DNA of 64,000 bases from assembly GCF_005146945.1 (NCBI RefSeq), contig NZ_SWMS01000028.1, positions 1 through 64,000 of the forward strand. The letters run 5' to 3'. Positions 19,809 to 30,126 of the stretch are shown here, piece by piece (the first letter of the stretch is position 1; each line of letters starts with the position of its first letter). A program made the position numbers and the translations under genes. The DNA comes from Prauserella endophytica. Lineage in GTDB: Bacteria > Actinomycetota > Actinomycetes > Mycobacteriales > Pseudonocardiaceae. The notes below the pieces were generated by a model. It was not told where the DNA came from and did not search any database. It worked only from the letters and a program-made list of their open reading frames with translations.

Positions 19809-19940
19809 GAATTCCCCTCACCTGTGTAAGAACCACACGAGAACAGACCCCTGCCCGGGACGAGGATGCGGCAGGGGCTCTCGCTCTCCAGGGTATGCGG
19901 TTCACCGCGACCCGACGTGCTATGGGGGCAGACTGTCTCC

Positions 19941-21158
19941 ATGCGCGCGCGAAAGATCGCCATTGTCGGCTTCGCCCTGCTCGCAGGAATCACCACGTCC
20001 TGCACGGGGGACGCCGCCGAGCCCACCACCGACCCGAGCACGCCGCAGGCTCCGCCGACCGCCAACAGCTCGCAGGCGGGTGTGCCCGCGCTCCGCGTCG
20101 AGGAGGTGGCCGGCGGACTCGAACACGGGTGGGACCTCGGCTTCCTGCCCGACGGCCGGATACTCGTCACCGAGCGGCCCGCCCGGTTCAAGCTGATAGA
20201 CGACGGCGCCGTGAGCGAGGTGCGCGCCGACCTCTCCAGCGTGCACGTCGTGGGCGAGGGCGGCCTGATGGGCCTGGTGGTGCACCCGGACTTCGAGCGG
20301 TCGCGGCAGTTCACGACGTGCCAGACGCACCAGGAGAACGGGCAGGCCGTGGACGTCCGCCTGGTCACGTGGGCCCTTTCGGAGGACGGCACGAGCGCGA
20401 ACCGGGTGCGCGACCTGCTCACCGGGCTGCCGGTGAACGACAGTGGCCGGCACTCGGGCTGCCGCCCGACGATCGCTCAGGACGGGGCCCTTCTCGTTGG
20501 CACCGGCGACATCGCCGAGGACCCGACGATCCCGCAGGACCGCACCAGCCTCGGCGGCAAGGTGCTGCGCATCGACCTGCGCACGGGCGAAGGCCTGCCG
20601 GACAACCCGTTCGCGTCCTCGGCGGACGCGAACGAACGCCGCGTCTACACCTACGGGCACCGCAACGTGCAGGGCGTGGCCGTGCGGCCCGGCACGGGCC
20701 AGGTGTTCATGTCCGAGCACGGCCCGACGGGCTTCGACGAGATGAACCGCTCACAGGCCGGCGCGAACTACGGCTGGGACCCCTCGCAGGGCGGCACGGT
20801 CGACTTCTACGACGAGGACGTGCCGATGACCGACCTGGAGCGCTTCCCCGACGCGGTCCCTCCACTGTGGACGTCCGGAGAGACGTCGACCGAGGCGCCC
20901 TCTGGCGCGGCGTTCCTCTCCGGTGAGCAGTGGGGCGCCCTCGACGGCCGCCTCGCCGTGGTGGCGCTGCGCGGGCAGAAGGTGCTGCTGTTCCAGCTCA
21001 ACGAGGAAGGGACCGAGGTGACCGAACTGGCCCTGCCGACGGAGCTGAACAACTCCTACGGCAGGCTGCGCGGCGTGCGCACGGGCCCAGACGGCGCGCT
21101 GTACATCACCACGTCGGAAGGCTCCGACGACAAGCTGCTGCGCGTAAAACCAACCTGA
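19941..21158 (+). CDS. PQQ-dependent sugar dehydrogenase-like lipoprotein
   Basis: A 405-residue exported six-bladed propeller of the soluble glucose dehydrogenase (GSDH/Hhip-like) family, expected to oxidise aldose sugars with PQQ outside the membrane. The signal peptide ends near Cys21 (ITTSC); the lipobox is imperfect. Family motifs are GLEHGWDLGFLPDGRILVTE, GGLMGLVVHPDF, GTGDIAEDP, TYGHRNVQGVAV and SEHGPTGFDEMN. ATG 19941 directly starts the signal peptide. It sits between mfd and the Rv1019-like regulator, which are closer in mycobacteria. Confidence 0.88.
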   Translation: MRARKIAIVGFALLAGITTSCTGDAAEPTTDPSTPQAPPTANSSQAGVPALRVEEVAGGLEHGWDLGFLPDGRILVTERPARFKLIDDGAVSEVRADLSSVHVVGEGGLMGLVVHPDFERSRQFTTCQTHQENGQAVDVRLVTWALSEDGTSANRVRDLLTGLPVNDSGRHSGCRPTIAQDGALLVGTGDIAEDPTIPQDRTSLGGKVLRIDLRTGEGLPDNPFASSADANERRVYTYGHRNVQGVAVRPGTGQVFMSEHGPTGFDEMNRSQAGANYGWDPSQGGTVDFYDEDVPMTDLERFPDAVPPLWTSGETSTEAPSGAAFLSGEQWGALDGRLAVVALRGQKVLLFQLNEEGTEVTELALPTELNNSYGRLRGVRTGPDGALYITTSEGSDDKLLRVKPT

Positions 21159-21196
21159 CAAGGCCCACCCCACCCCGGCCCCCCGGCCCACCCCGT

Positions 21197-21253
21197 CCGC
21201 AGTGAAGGCCACCTTCATTGCGTTGAACGCAGTGAAGGTGGCCTTCACTGCGG
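21197..21253. repeat. palindrome, 28-bp arms
   Basis: Arms 21197-21224 and 21226-21253 differ at one position and are separated by a single base. It lies between the convergent sugar dehydrogenase and TetR genes. Same core (GCAGTGAAGGCCACC) as the other members of the family. Confidence 0.9.
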
Positions 21254-21263
21254 ATGGGCGCGC

Positions 21264-21863
21264 TCACGAATCGGTCAGGCGCAGTTTCGGTTTGTGTTCC
21301 AGGTGCGAGAGGCCGTTCCACGCGAGGTTCACCAGGTGGGCGGCCACCTCGTCGCGCTTGGGCTTGCGCGCGTCGAGCCACCACTGACCCGTGAGCGCCA
21401 CCATGCCGACCAGCGCCTGCGCGTACAGGGGCGCGAGCTTGCCGTCGTAGCCGCGCGCCGAGAACTCCTTGCCGAGGATGTGCTCGACCTGGCTGGCGAT
21501 GTCGTTGAGCAGGGTCGAGAACGTGCCCGTGGAGCTGGCCACCGGGGAGTCGCGCACGAGGATGCGGAACCCGTCGTGGGACTCCTCGACGTAGCTGAGC
21601 AGCGCCACCGCGGCCTGCTCCAGCATCGCCCTGGGGTGCCCACCGTGCAAAGTGGACACCATGCGGTCGAGCAGCAGCTGGGTCTCGCGGTCGACCACGA
21701 CGGCGTAGATGCCCTCCTTGCCGCCGAAGTGCTCGTAGACGACGGGCTTGGACACGTTCGCGCGGTGGGCGATCTCCTCGATCGAGGCGCCGTCGAAACC
21801 CTTCTCGGCGAAGAGCGCGCGGGCGACGTTGAGCAGCTGCTGCCTGCGTTCGGTGCCCGTCAT
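21264..21863 (-). CDS. TetR-family regulator, Rv1019-like
   Basis: A 199-residue regulator. MTGTERRQQLLNVARALF and the helix-turn-helix with NVSKPVVYEHFGGKEGIYAV match the conserved N-terminus of M. tuberculosis Rv1019 as I recall it; Rv1019 is reported as an autorepressor linked to the mfd/mazG genes. The C-terminal ligand domain contains PLYAQALVGMVALTGQWWLDARKPK. ATG 21863 is chosen to match that family; GTG 21935 would add 24 Arg-rich residues. The desaturase gene lies upstream on the same strand. Confidence 0.9.
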   Translation of the reverse strand: MTGTERRQQLLNVARALFAEKGFDGASIEEIAHRANVSKPVVYEHFGGKEGIYAVVVDRETQLLLDRMVSTLHGGHPRAMLEQAAVALLSYVEESHDGFRILVRDSPVASSTGTFSTLLNDIASQVEHILGKEFSARGYDGKLAPLYAQALVGMVALTGQWWLDARKPKRDEVAAHLVNLAWNGLSHLEHKPKLRLTDS

Positions 21864-21950
21864 CCGCACCCTGGGCACCGGGGCGTTCGGCCGCGCCCCG
21901 GCAGCCTCACGCCTGGCTCGCCGTCTCCCTGCCACTTGGAAAGAGTAGCT

Positions 21951-21997
21951 GCGGCGTGCAGCGCCTCCGTTCGGGTGGTGGCGGGAGACGGGCGGGC
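21951..21997 (+). repeat. 47-bp G-rich module, copy B (solo)
   Basis: A near-identical copy (2 mismatches) of the module inside the 3.8-kb palindrome, here without flanking palindrome arms. It lies between the desaturase stop (22020) and the TetR gene. Positions 21973-21996 keep the four GGG runs with spacers of 7, 4 and 1. Confidence 0.85.
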
Positions 21998-22019
21998 CTC
22001 ACGGCAGCATCCGGCGCGG

Positions 22020-22970
22020 CTACTTCGCCGCGACCGAGAGCTTCTCCAGCCTGGTCGGGGTCGGCCAGCGCACGTTGTACGCCCAGCCGAACTTCTCGAA
22101 CAGCCAGATGAGGCGCGCCGAGATGTCGATCTGACCCCGCTTGACGCCGTGCCGCGCGGACGTCGGGTCGGCGTGGTGCAGGTTGTGCCACGACTCACCG
22201 AACGACAGGATCGCCAGCGGCCAGAAGTTCGCCGACCGGTCACGCGCCGCGAAGGGCCGCTCGCCGATCATGTGGCAGATCGAGTTCACCGACCACGTCA
22301 CGTGGTGCAGCACGCAGACCCGCACGAGCCCGGCCCAGAAGAACGCCGTGACCCCGCCCCAGAGCGACCACGTCACGAGCCCGCCGATGATGCCCGGCAG
22401 CACCAGCGACAGCAGGGTCCACAGCCAGAACAGCTCGTCGACCTTCTTGAGCGCGCTGTCCTTGAGGAGATCCGGCGCGAACCGCTCGGCGTTGCTCTTG
22501 TCGCGCTCGAACAGCCAGCCCATGTGGGCGTGCCAGAAGCCCTTGGCGATCGCCAGCGGCGACGTGCCGAACAGCCACGGCGAGTGCGGGTCGCCCTCGC
22601 GGTCGGAGAAAGCGTGGTGCCTGCGGTGGTCGGCCACCCACGTGATCAGCGGACCCTGGACGGCCATGCTGCCCGCGATGGCCATCACGACCCGCAGCCA
22701 CGGCTTCGCCTTGAACGAGCCGTGCGTGAAGTGGCGGTGGAACGACACGGTGATCCCGAGCCCGGAGACCGCGTAGAACACCACGAACAGGGCCACGTCG
22801 ACCCAGGTCAGCCCCCAGCCCCAGGCGAAGGGCACGGCGGCGATCAGCGCGGCGAGCGGAGCGATGACGCCGAAGTACACCGCGAACTGGACACCTGGGC
22901 CGCGTTTGCCGTCGAGAATCGGTTTGGGGCCCTTGGCGGGAGCGGGGGAACCTTCGAGCGTCGCCGTCAT
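22020..22970 (-). CDS. acyl-CoA delta-9 desaturase (stearoyl-CoA desaturase type)
   Basis: Membrane diiron desaturase of 316 residues that introduces a double bond into saturated acyl chains for membrane fluidity. The three histidine boxes are HRHFTH, HRRHH and HNLHH, with an extra HHVTWSVNS; four hydrophobic helices are visible. ATG 22970 (MTATLEG) has AAGAAG upstream. The promoter region carries CCGTAA-G-TTACGG, a likely TetR-type operator. Similar to the DesA3 group. Confidence 0.92.
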   Translation of the reverse strand: MTATLEGSPAPAKGPKPILDGKRGPGVQFAVYFGVIAPLAALIAAVPFAWGWGLTWVDVALFVVFYAVSGLGITVSFHRHFTHGSFKAKPWLRVVMAIAGSMAVQGPLITWVADHRRHHAFSDREGDPHSPWLFGTSPLAIAKGFWHAHMGWLFERDKSNAERFAPDLLKDSALKKVDELFWLWTLLSLVLPGIIGGLVTWSLWGGVTAFFWAGLVRVCVLHHVTWSVNSICHMIGERPFAARDRSANFWPLAILSFGESWHNLHHADPTSARHGVKRGQIDISARLIWLFEKFGWAYNVRWPTPTRLEKLSVAAK

Positions 22971-23025
22971 GCGCGTCACTTCTTTCCACGAACAGACCTT
23001 GGCAAGGGTCACCTTACCTACGTTT

Positions 23026-23038
23026 CCGTAAGTTACGG
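23026..23038. promoter_or_regulatory. inverted repeat in desaturase promoter
   Basis: CCGTAA and TTACGG form a perfect 6-bp inverted repeat around one base, about 55 bp before the desaturase ATG. It is preceded by TACG-TTTC-CGTA. The form fits a TetR-family operator; the regulator may be the downstream TetR, which is inference. Confidence 0.5.
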
Positions 23039-23133
23039 TACAGGAGGTTTGACGGCCTTGGGAGAGGCCGAAAGCAGCGTCTTCACCCCTTGCCAGTACC
23101 CAATCTCTGACTGGCTATCCTGACCAGGCGCGA

Positions 23134-23205
23134 TCCGCCGTAGTGTAATTGGCAGCACTTCAGATTTTGGTTCTGACAGTCCAGGTTCGAGCCCTGGCGG
23201 CGGAG
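23134..23205 (+). tRNA. tRNA-Gln (anticodon TTG)
   Basis: A 72-nt cloverleaf: acceptor stem TCCGCCG/CGGCGGA with discriminator G, D arm GTGTAATTGGCAGCAC, anticodon stem TCAGA/TCTGA with loop TTTTGGT (anticodon TTG) and T arm with GGTTCGAGCC. CCA is not encoded. A tRNA-Gln at this place beside glmU is conserved in actinobacteria. A possible -10 TATCCT lies at 23116-23121. Confidence 0.97.
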
Positions 23206-23298
23206 CAACGGAGTTTCGGGTGGCCCGTAGGGGGTGTGTGGCGGCTGCACGGCGAGGAGCTTGACGCGGCTGAGACGCGCCGCCCGGCGTTGGGTGAC

Positions 23299-25014
23299 AT
23301 GTCCGACGCCTGGCTGCTGGGGCGCGCCCGCGAGCTGATCGCCGCCGTGCAGCGCACCGAGCGCACCGAGCAGCTCAAGGTCATCCAGACCCTCGACGAG
23401 CTGCTCGACGAGACCCAGCGCAGGGGCGAGCCAGTTCTGGTCGCGCAGCTGCTGAGGGCCGCCGCGCTCGCCCGGCTCGTCACCCGCGGCATGGTCGACG
23501 AGGCCGAGCAGCTGCTCGACGAGATGCTCGCCCACACCAAGCGGCACGGCCTCGCGCTGCTCAGGGCCGACGCACACGCGCTGCGGGGCAGACGGCTCGT
23601 GCTGGCCGGCCAGGAGGACGCCGCGCTCACCGAGATCGCCAGAGCGCTGGCCCTGCTCGACGACGCGCCGAGCGCCGACCTGCAGATGGGCAGGCGAGCG
23701 TGGGACCGGCTGCTGTCGTCCGCGCTCAACGACTGCTGGATCGTGCTCAACCAGCTCGGCGTGTACGAGGCCGCCGAAGAGGTCATCACGCGCGCCCACC
23801 AGGCGATCCGCGACAGCGCGGGCCCGCACGAGATCACGCTGCAGCTGATGAACCGCGTGAAGATGCTGCTCGGCTGGGGCCTGCGACTCGAACGGGTCGG
23901 GCGCTACGACGAGGCCGGGGAGAAGTTCCGCACCGCCGCCTCGATGGCGATCGCCGTGGAGGCTCCGTTCGCGGAGTCGCTGTTCCCCCGCGAGGCCGGC
24001 GTGCCCGCGGTGGACCAGGTCGGCGTGCTCGCCGCGTCGCTGGCCTTCGCCGCCCCCAACGCCGCGCACATCGAGCGGCTGCGGCGCCTGCACGGCACGC
24101 AGGGCTACCCGCACGAGAACATCCTGGTCACCATCGCGCTGTCCCGCTGCCTGGAGGTCGACGGCCTGCGCGACGAGGCGCTCGACGTGCTGCTGGAGGC
24201 ACGGCACACGCAAGCCGAGGACAACTCGCAGCCGTCCATGCGCCTCAACCTCGTGCGCGAGCTCGCCCGGATCGGGAACAGCGATCCGGACGACCCCGCC
24301 GGCGACGCGGTCGCCTCCGTCGAGCCGGAGAGCAAGCCGACGAGCCCGCTCGCCGACTACGCGGCGACGCTGGAGGCCGAGCTGTGGTCGCTGCGCGAGT
24401 CGCAGATCGCCACCCTCAACACCCGTCGCGAGCACGAGCGCCTCTCCGCGGAGCACGGCGCGATCACCCAGCAGGCACTCCAGGACCCGCTCACCGGCCT
24501 GCCCAACCGGCGCGCGCTGGACGAGCGGCTGCGCTCGCTGGCCGCCTCCGCGATGGCCCAGCCCCTCGCGGTCGCGCTGGTCGACCTCGACGGCTTCAAG
24601 GACGTCAACGACCAACACTCGCACGCCGAGGGCGACGACGTGCTGCGGGTGGTCGCCAGCACGCTGCGTGACGCGCTGCGCGGCGACGACATCGTCGCCC
24701 GCTACGGCGGCGACGAGTTCATCGTGCTGCTGCCGGGCGCCCCGCTGTCGGCGGCGACACAGGCGCTGAACCGCTCGGTCAAGGCGGTCGCGTCGCTGCC
24801 CCACCACCTCTCGCACGGGGTGACCCTGTCGGTGGGACTCGTCTCCCTGCGCCCGCAGGAGCGCGCCGAGGAGGTGCTCTCGCGCGCCGACGCGGCGATG
24901 TACCAGGCGAAACGCCGTGGCGGCAACCAGATCGCCTCGTCGCCGCAGCCCGGCGGCGAGCCCGAGGAACAGCCGGTGGACGACCCCACGTTCGACGCGC
25001 GCGAGCACACGTAG
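23299..25014 (+). CDS. diguanylate cyclase with helical-repeat N-terminus
   Basis: A 571-residue cytosolic protein. The N-terminal 370 residues are TPR-like helical repeats with no membrane span. A short coiled coil (about 380-410) leads into a GGDEF domain with the intact active site RYGGDEF and an RGDD inhibitory site five residues before it, so an active, feedback-inhibited c-di-GMP synthase is expected. Start ATG 23299 (MSDAWLL) is the first good methionine after tRNA-Gln; GTG 23236 is possible. No EAL domain. Confidence 0.88.
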   Translation: MSDAWLLGRARELIAAVQRTERTEQLKVIQTLDELLDETQRRGEPVLVAQLLRAAALARLVTRGMVDEAEQLLDEMLAHTKRHGLALLRADAHALRGRRLVLAGQEDAALTEIARALALLDDAPSADLQMGRRAWDRLLSSALNDCWIVLNQLGVYEAAEEVITRAHQAIRDSAGPHEITLQLMNRVKMLLGWGLRLERVGRYDEAGEKFRTAASMAIAVEAPFAESLFPREAGVPAVDQVGVLAASLAFAAPNAAHIERLRRLHGTQGYPHENILVTIALSRCLEVDGLRDEALDVLLEARHTQAEDNSQPSMRLNLVRELARIGNSDPDDPAGDAVASVEPESKPTSPLADYAATLEAELWSLRESQIATLNTRREHERLSAEHGAITQQALQDPLTGLPNRRALDERLRSLAASAMAQPLAVALVDLDGFKDVNDQHSHAEGDDVLRVVASTLRDALRGDDIVARYGGDEFIVLLPGAPLSAATQALNRSVKAVASLPHHLSHGVTLSVGLVSLRPQERAEEVLSRADAAMYQAKRRGGNQIASSPQPGGEPEEQPVDDPTFDAREHT

Positions 25015-25054
25015 GATCGTGGCCCGGTACAGACCTGGCGAAGTGAGGAGTGCC

Positions 25055-26527
25055 GTGACCGGCCCGCTGAGCACCGTGATCCTGGCCGCGGGTGAGGGAA
25101 CCCGCATGCGCTCGGACCTCCCGAAGGTGCTGCATCCCATCGCCGGCAGGCCGCTCGTCGAGCACGCGGTGCGGGCGGCGGCCGGACTCGATCCCGAACA
25201 ACTGGTCGTCGTGGTCGGCCACGGCCGCGAGGCGGTGACCGAGCACCTCGGCACACTGGGCGAGACGCTCGGCAGGACCGTGACCACCGCCGTGCAGGAG
25301 AGCCAGAACGGCACGGGACACGCCGTGTCGTGCGCGCTCGACGCACTGCCGTCCGGCCTGTCCGGCACCGTGCTCGTCACCTACGGCGACGTGCCGCTGC
25401 TCGACACGGCGACCATGGCCGCGCTGCTGGAGGAGCACGAGCGCAGCGCCAACGCCGTGACGGTGCTGACCTCGGTGGTGGCCGACCCGACCGGCTACGG
25501 CCGGATCGTCCGCGACGCCGACGGCGACGTGGCAGCCATCGTCGAGCAGAAGGACGCGACCGACGAGCAGCGCGCGATCCGCGAGATCAACTCCGGTGTC
25601 TACGCGTTCGACGCGGCCGTGCTCGCCGACGGCCTCTCGCGCCTTTCCACGGACAACGCGCAGGGTGAGCTCTACCTCACCGACGTGCTCGGCATCGCGC
25701 GCGGCGACGGCAAGCACGTCGGCGCGCACGTGGTCGACGACACCTGGCTCACCGAGGGCGTCAACGACCGCGTGCAGCTGTCGGTGCTCGCGGCCGAGCT
25801 GAACCGCCGGATCGTGCGCCGCTGGCAGCTCGAGGGCGTGACCGTGACCGACCCGGCGACGACATGGCTCGACGCGGGAGTGAGGCTCGCGCGTGACGTC
25901 GTCCTCGCGCCGAACGTGCAGCTGCACGGCGACACGTCCGTCGGTGAAGGCAGCCGGATCGGTCCTGACTCGACACTCACGAACGTGACGGTGGGTGCGG
26001 GCGCCAGCGTCGTCCGTACACATGGGAGCGACTCGGAGATCGGCGACGGCGCGTCCGTGGGCCCGTTCGCCTACCTGCGGCCCGGTACGCGTCTCGGTGT
26101 AAAAGGCAAGATCGGCACTTTCGTCGAGACGAAGAACGCCGAGATCGGAACGGGCACGAAGGTCCCACACCTGACCTACGTCGGGGATGCGACGATTGGC
26201 GAGTACAGCAACATCGGCGCCTCGAGCGTGTTCGTCAACTACGACGGCGTCACGAAGAGCCACACGACGATCGGCTCCCACGTGCGGACCGGATCGGACA
26301 CCATGTTCGTCGCGCCGGTTACCGTCGGGGACGGCGCGTACAGTGGCGCGGGCACGGTGATCCGCCGCGACGTACCCCCCGGGGCGCTCGCGGTCTCGGG
26401 GGCGCCACAACGGAATATCGAAGGCTGGGTGCCCCGGCGCAGGCCGGGTACTGCTGCGGCTCAGGCAGCGGAAAGGGCACTCGCCGCACAGCAGGAAACC
26501 GATACCGACGGGGAGTCGCCAGAATGA
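25055..26527 (+). CDS. glmU: bifunctional GlmU (UDP-N-acetylglucosamine biosynthesis)
   Basis: Bifunctional glucosamine-1-phosphate acetyltransferase and GlcNAc-1-phosphate uridyltransferase that makes UDP-GlcNAc for peptidoglycan. The 490-residue product has the uridyltransferase motif [27 protein letters not shown] and YGDVPLL, then a left-handed beta-helix with hexapeptide repeats from about residue 265 and the acetyltransferase residues near [17 protein letters not shown] 25055 follows GAGGAG. It overlaps prs by 4 nt. Confidence 0.97.
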   Translation: MTGPLSTVILAAGEGTRMRSDLPKVLHPIAGRPLVEHAVRAAAGLDPEQLVVVVGHGREAVTEHLGTLGETLGRTVTTAVQESQNGTGHAVSCALDALPSGLSGTVLVTYGDVPLLDTATMAALLEEHERSANAVTVLTSVVADPTGYGRIVRDADGDVAAIVEQKDATDEQRAIREINSGVYAFDAAVLADGLSRLSTDNAQGELYLTDVLGIARGDGKHVGAHVVDDTWLTEGVNDRVQLSVLAAELNRRIVRRWQLEGVTVTDPATTWLDAGVRLARDVVLAPNVQLHGDTSVGEGSRIGPDSTLTNVTVGAGASVVRTHGSDSEIGDGASVGPFAYLRPGTRLGVKGKIGTFVETKNAEIGTGTKVPHLTYVGDATIGEYSNIGASSVFVNYDGVTKSHTTIGSHVRTGSDTMFVAPVTVGDGAYSGAGTVIRRDVPPGALAVSGAPQRNIEGWVPRRRPGTAAAQAAERALAAQQETDTDGESPE

Positions 26528-27504
26528 GTCCGAAGTCCGGCACGCCGAAGAAGAACCTGATGCTCTTCTCCGGTCGTTCACACGTCGAACTCGCGGAAGA
26601 GGTGGCCAAGCACCTCAATGTGACGATTACCCCGCAGACGGTGCACACCTTCGCCAACGGCGAGATCTACGTGCGCTTCCAGGAGTCGGTGCGCGGCACG
26701 GACGCGTTCGTCATCCAGAGCTACCCGCCGCCCATCAACGAGTGGATCATGGAACAGCTCATCATGGTCGACGCGCTCAAGCGCGCGAGCGCCAAGCGCA
26801 TCACCGTGATCATGCCGTTCTACCCGTACTCGCGGCAGGACAAAAAGCACAAGGGCCGCGAGCCGATCTCCGCGCGTCTCATCGCCGACCTCTTCAAGAC
26901 CGCGGGCGCCGACCGGATCATGACGGTCGACCTGCACACGGCGCAGATCCAGGGCTTCTTCGACGGCCCGGTGGACCACCTGCTCGCGCAGACGGTGCTC
27001 GCCGACCACATTCGCGACACCTACGGCAACGCCGACATCACGGTCGTCTCGCCCGACTCGGGCCGCGTGCGGCTGGCCGAGAAGTGGGCGCAGCAGCTGG
27101 GCGACCGGCCGATCGCGTTCATCCACAAGACGCGCGACCCCGACAAGCCGAACCAGGCGGTCGCCAACCGTGTGGTCGGTGAGGTCCGCGGCAGGCTGTG
27201 CGTGCTGATCGACGACATGATCGACACCGGCGGCACGATCACGAAGGCCGCCGACGCGCTGTTGGAGGAAGGCGCGGCCGACGTCGTCATCGCCTCGACC
27301 CACGGCATCCTCTCCGACCCCGCCGCCGAGCGGCTGGCCAACTGCAAGGCGCGCGAGGTGATCGTCACCAACACGCTGCCGATCCCGGAGGAGAAGCGGT
27401 TCGGCAACCTGACCGTGCTCTCCATCGCGCCGCTGCTGGCCCGCGCGATCCAGGAGGTCTTCGAGGACGGCTCCGTCACGAGCCTCTTCGACGGCAGCGC
27501 CTGA
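26524..27504 (+). CDS. prs: ribose-phosphate pyrophosphokinase
   Basis: Makes PRPP from ribose 5-phosphate and ATP for nucleotide, His, Trp and arabinogalactan precursors. The 326-residue class I enzyme has [16 protein letters not shown], the flexible-loop segment [31 protein letters not shown] and the PRPP-binding loop [12 protein letters not shown]. Its ATG overlaps the glmU stop (ATGA), so translation is coupled. A strong hairpin with TTTT follows. Confidence 0.97.
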   Translation: MSPKSGTPKKNLMLFSGRSHVELAEEVAKHLNVTITPQTVHTFANGEIYVRFQESVRGTDAFVIQSYPPPINEWIMEQLIMVDALKRASAKRITVIMPFYPYSRQDKKHKGREPISARLIADLFKTAGADRIMTVDLHTAQIQGFFDGPVDHLLAQTVLADHIRDTYGNADITVVSPDSGRVRLAEKWAQQLGDRPIAFIHKTRDPDKPNQAVANRVVGEVRGRLCVLIDDMIDTGGTITKAADALLEEGAADVVIASTHGILSDPAAERLANCKAREVIVTNTLPIPEEKRFGNLTVLSIAPLLARAIQEVFEDGSVTSLFDGSA

Positions 27505-27515
27505 CCCTTTCGCCC

Positions 27516-27577
27516 AACGGCCCCCAAGGCCACCTTCGGTGCGTTGAGCGCAACAAAGGTGGCCTTGGGGGCCGTTT
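27516..27577 (+). terminator. intrinsic terminator of prs (palindrome-family variant)
   Basis: Perfect 21-bp arms (27516-27536 and 27556-27576, starting AACGGCCCCCAAGG) enclose a 19-nt loop, and the right arm runs into TTTT. This is the only member of the family here with a T-run. The arms share AAGGCCACC with the other palindromes. Confidence 0.9.
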
Positions 27578-27632
27578 TGCTGTGCGCGAAAGGGGCTCCC
27601 ACGGCGGGTAGCGGATCAATAGCGTGCCGGTC

Positions 27633-28508
27633 ATGAGCGCACGAAGGTTCCGCTTCGGCATCAGTTTCCGGTCCGTCGGAGACCGCGACGAATGGGTCGC
27701 CAAGTGCCGCAGGGCCGAGGAGCTCGGCTACGACGTCATCGCCGTGCCCGACCACCTCGGCGAGGGCAGGGCCGCTCCACTGCCCGCGCTCGCGGTCGCC
27801 GCCGCGGTGACCGAGCGGCCGCGCGTGGTGCCGTTCGTGCTCGACGTGCCGTTCTACAACCCCGCGCTGCTGGCCAGGGAGGTCTCCACGGTCGCGGGCG
27901 TCGCCGGCGGCAGGCTCGACCTCGGCCTCGGCGCCGGGCACATGAAGTCCGAGTTCGACGACGCCGGCCTGCCGTGGCGCCCTGCGCGCGAGCGCGTCGC
28001 CTTCCTCGCGGAGACGGTCGCCGAGCTGCGGCGCAGACTGGGCACCGGCCTGCCGCCGCTGCTCATCGCGGGCAACGGCGATCTGGTGCTCGACCTCGCC
28101 GCCCGCGAGGCCGACATCGTGGGCTTCGGCGGGCTGCGTCAGGTCGAGGGCGAGCCGCCGGGAACGCTCACGCTGATCAGCCCCGAGGAGCTGCACGAGC
28201 GCACCACGTTCGTCCGCGACCGGGCCGGCACGCGCGCCCACGAGCTGGAGTTCAACCTGCTCGTCCAGTACGTCGCCACCTCCGGCGACCCGAAGGCCGA
28301 GATCGAGGCGTGGGCCGCGCCGATCCCGGGCCCGAAACCGGACACCGGCCGACTGCTCAAGGCACCTCAGCTGCTGGCCGGCACCCCCGACGAGATCGCC
28401 GCGACCCTGCACGAACGACGCGAGCACTACGGCTTCTCCTACCTCACCGTGTTCGAACCCGCGCTCGAGACCTTCGCGCCCGTGCTGCGTGCACTGGCCG
28501 GGGAGTGA
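27633..28508 (+). CDS. luciferase-like F420-dependent oxidoreductase
   Basis: A 291-residue TIM-barrel flavin/F420 enzyme of the luciferase-like monooxygenase family. Visible motifs are RFRFGISFRS at the first strand, GYDVIAVPDHLG, GGRLDLGLGAGHMKSEFDDAG and LIAGNG. It belongs to the actinobacterial F420-dependent group (TIGR03621-like); the substrate is unknown. ATG 27633 or GTG 27624 could start it; neither has a clear ribosome site. In mycobacteria the lipoprotein gene lpqT occupies this position. Confidence 0.85.
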   Translation: MSARRFRFGISFRSVGDRDEWVAKCRRAEELGYDVIAVPDHLGEGRAAPLPALAVAAAVTERPRVVPFVLDVPFYNPALLAREVSTVAGVAGGRLDLGLGAGHMKSEFDDAGLPWRPARERVAFLAETVAELRRRLGTGLPPLLIAGNGDLVLDLAAREADIVGFGGLRQVEGEPPGTLTLISPEELHERTTFVRDRAGTRAHELEFNLLVQYVATSGDPKAEIEAWAAPIPGPKPDTGRLLKAPQLLAGTPDEIAATLHERREHYGFSYLTVFEPALETFAPVLRALAGE

Positions 28509-28705
28509 CGGCCCCGTAAAGAACCGGAATCAGGCTCGATTAGACTGTGCAGGTTGTCTCGGCGAGGCGGGCCCCGGGTGCGCTCGGTGTCTGACGTGAT
28601 CGACGCGGCGGCTTGAGCGGCCACCCGTGTGCGTACACGTCGTGGAACTCGCCGCCGGACAGCCACCAGCAACGCAGAAGACCCCACCGCAAGGAGTGCA
28701 TCCCC

Positions 28706-29359
28706 GTGTCCGAGGTACGTCTGACGGTCGAACCACGCACCGAGTTCGGCAAGGGCGCGGCCCGCCGAACCCGCCGTTCCGGCAAGATCCCTGCGGTCCT
28801 CTACGGCCACGGTGTCGACCCCCGCCACCTGGCGCTGCCCGCCATCGAGTTCGCCCGCGTCATCCGCGAGAACGGCCAGAACGCCGTGCTCACGCTGGAC
28901 GTCGCCGGTGCGGCCGACAAGGCCGAGAAGGCCACCGAGCTGGCGCTGACCAAGACGGTCACGATCCACCCGCTCAAGAACTACATCGAGCACGTCGACC
29001 TGCTGATCGTGCACCGCGGCGAGAAGATCACCGTGGACGTCCCGATCGTGCTGACCGGCGACCCGGCCCCCGGCACGCTGGTGAACCAGGATGTGGACAC
29101 CATCCAGATCGAGGTCGAGGCGCTGCACATCCCCGAGCAGTTCGAGGTCTCGATCGAGAACGTCGAGGCCGGCACCCAGATCCTCGCCTCGCAGGTCACC
29201 CTGCCGAAGGGCGCCGAGCTGGTGACCGATCCCGACGCGCTCGTCGTCGCCGTCAACGAGGCGCCGTCCGAGGCCGCGATGGAGGCCGAGGTCGACACCG
29301 AGGGCGCCGGCGTGGTCGAGGACCAGCCGGAGACGACCGAGGGCCAGAACGGCGAGTAA
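28706..29359 (+). CDS. rplY: 50S ribosomal protein L25 (long CTC form)
   Basis: Binds 5S rRNA in the large subunit. The 217-residue long form has the L25 domain ([26 protein letters not shown]) and a TL5/CTC C-terminal beta domain (about 100-190), then an acidic Glu-rich tail. GTG 28706 has AAGGAG 9 nt upstream. The 197-bp gap before it carries TAGACT (28541-28546) as a possible -10, implying a leader of about 155 nt; I see no named leader element in it. Confidence 0.95.
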   Translation: MSEVRLTVEPRTEFGKGAARRTRRSGKIPAVLYGHGVDPRHLALPAIEFARVIRENGQNAVLTLDVAGAADKAEKATELALTKTVTIHPLKNYIEHVDLLIVHRGEKITVDVPIVLTGDPAPGTLVNQDVDTIQIEVEALHIPEQFEVSIENVEAGTQILASQVTLPKGAELVTDPDALVVAVNEAPSEAAMEAEVDTEGAGVVEDQPETTEGQNGE

Positions 29360-29369
29360 GGCCACTTCC

Positions 29370-29963
29370 GTGGAGCAAGATCTGCCGGGGGCCGGCGAGC
29401 AGGTGCTGCTCGTCGGCCTCGGCAATCCCGGGCCCCGCTACGCCGGCAACCGGCACAACGTGGGCTTTCTGGTGCTGGACGAGCTTGCCGCCCGCGTCGG
29501 CGGCAAGTTCAAGGCGCACAAGGGCGGGGCCGAGGTTCTCGAAGGGCACCTCGCCGGGCGCAGGGTGGTGCTGGCCAAGCCCCGTTCGTTCATGAACCTC
29601 TCCGGCGGGCCCGTGGCGGGCACCGCCCGCTTCTACAAGATCCCGCCGAGCGGGGTCGTCGTGATCCACGACGAGCTGGACATCCCCTACGGGGCGCTGC
29701 GGCTCAAGCTCGGCGGCGGCGACAACGGCCACAACGGGCTCCGTTCCATCACGAAGTCGCTCGGCACCAAGGACTACTACCGGGTCCGGTTCGGCGTCGG
29801 CCGCCCGCCCGGCCGGATGGATCCCGCCGACTTCGTGCTCAAGGACTTCTCGACGGTCGAGCGGCGCGAGCTCGCACTCAACCTCGACCGCTGCGCCGAC
29901 GCCGTCGAGGAGCTCGTCGGCAAGGGCCTCATGGCGGCGCAGAACACCTTCCACGCGGGCTGA
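29370..29963 (+). CDS. pth: peptidyl-tRNA hydrolase
   Basis: Releases tRNA from peptidyl-tRNA that has dropped off ribosomes. The 197-residue product has [21 protein letters not shown] (catalytic His in NRHNVG), [27 protein letters not shown] and [16 protein letters not shown] start at 29370, 10 nt after rplY, indicates an rplY-pth operon, as in most actinobacteria. Confidence 0.97.
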   Translation: MEQDLPGAGEQVLLVGLGNPGPRYAGNRHNVGFLVLDELAARVGGKFKAHKGGAEVLEGHLAGRRVVLAKPRSFMNLSGGPVAGTARFYKIPPSGVVVIHDELDIPYGALRLKLGGGDNGHNGLRSITKSLGTKDYYRVRFGVGRPPGRMDPADFVLKDFSTVERRELALNLDRCADAVEELVGKGLMAAQNTFHAG

Positions 29964-30126
29964 CGCGGATTCTCACTACCGGTGACTTCATCGTCACTCG
30001 ATGGCGTTGTCGCGCGCACCTGGTCGAGTCGACAAACCTCCCTGAGTCTTCCCGCTGCGTTCGCCGGGGGCTAGGACGGAATGCGGGATGTGTCCCGACC
30101 CGAGCCGAACCCAGGAGAGGCCCCAC

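Noticed and set aside
16362-19829. A 1155-codon open frame on the plus strand opposite mfd
   Set aside because: Arg/Val/His-rich translation without domains; it is the high-GC antisense shadow of mfd, whose helicase motifs are complete on the other strand.
21202-21387. Small open frames starting MKATF near palindromes
   Set aside because: They are translations of the palindrome arms themselves and end in antisense sequence of neighbouring genes.
24779-26581. 600-codon minus-strand frame opposite glmU and the GGDEF gene
   Set aside because: Shadow of glmU; no recognisable domain.
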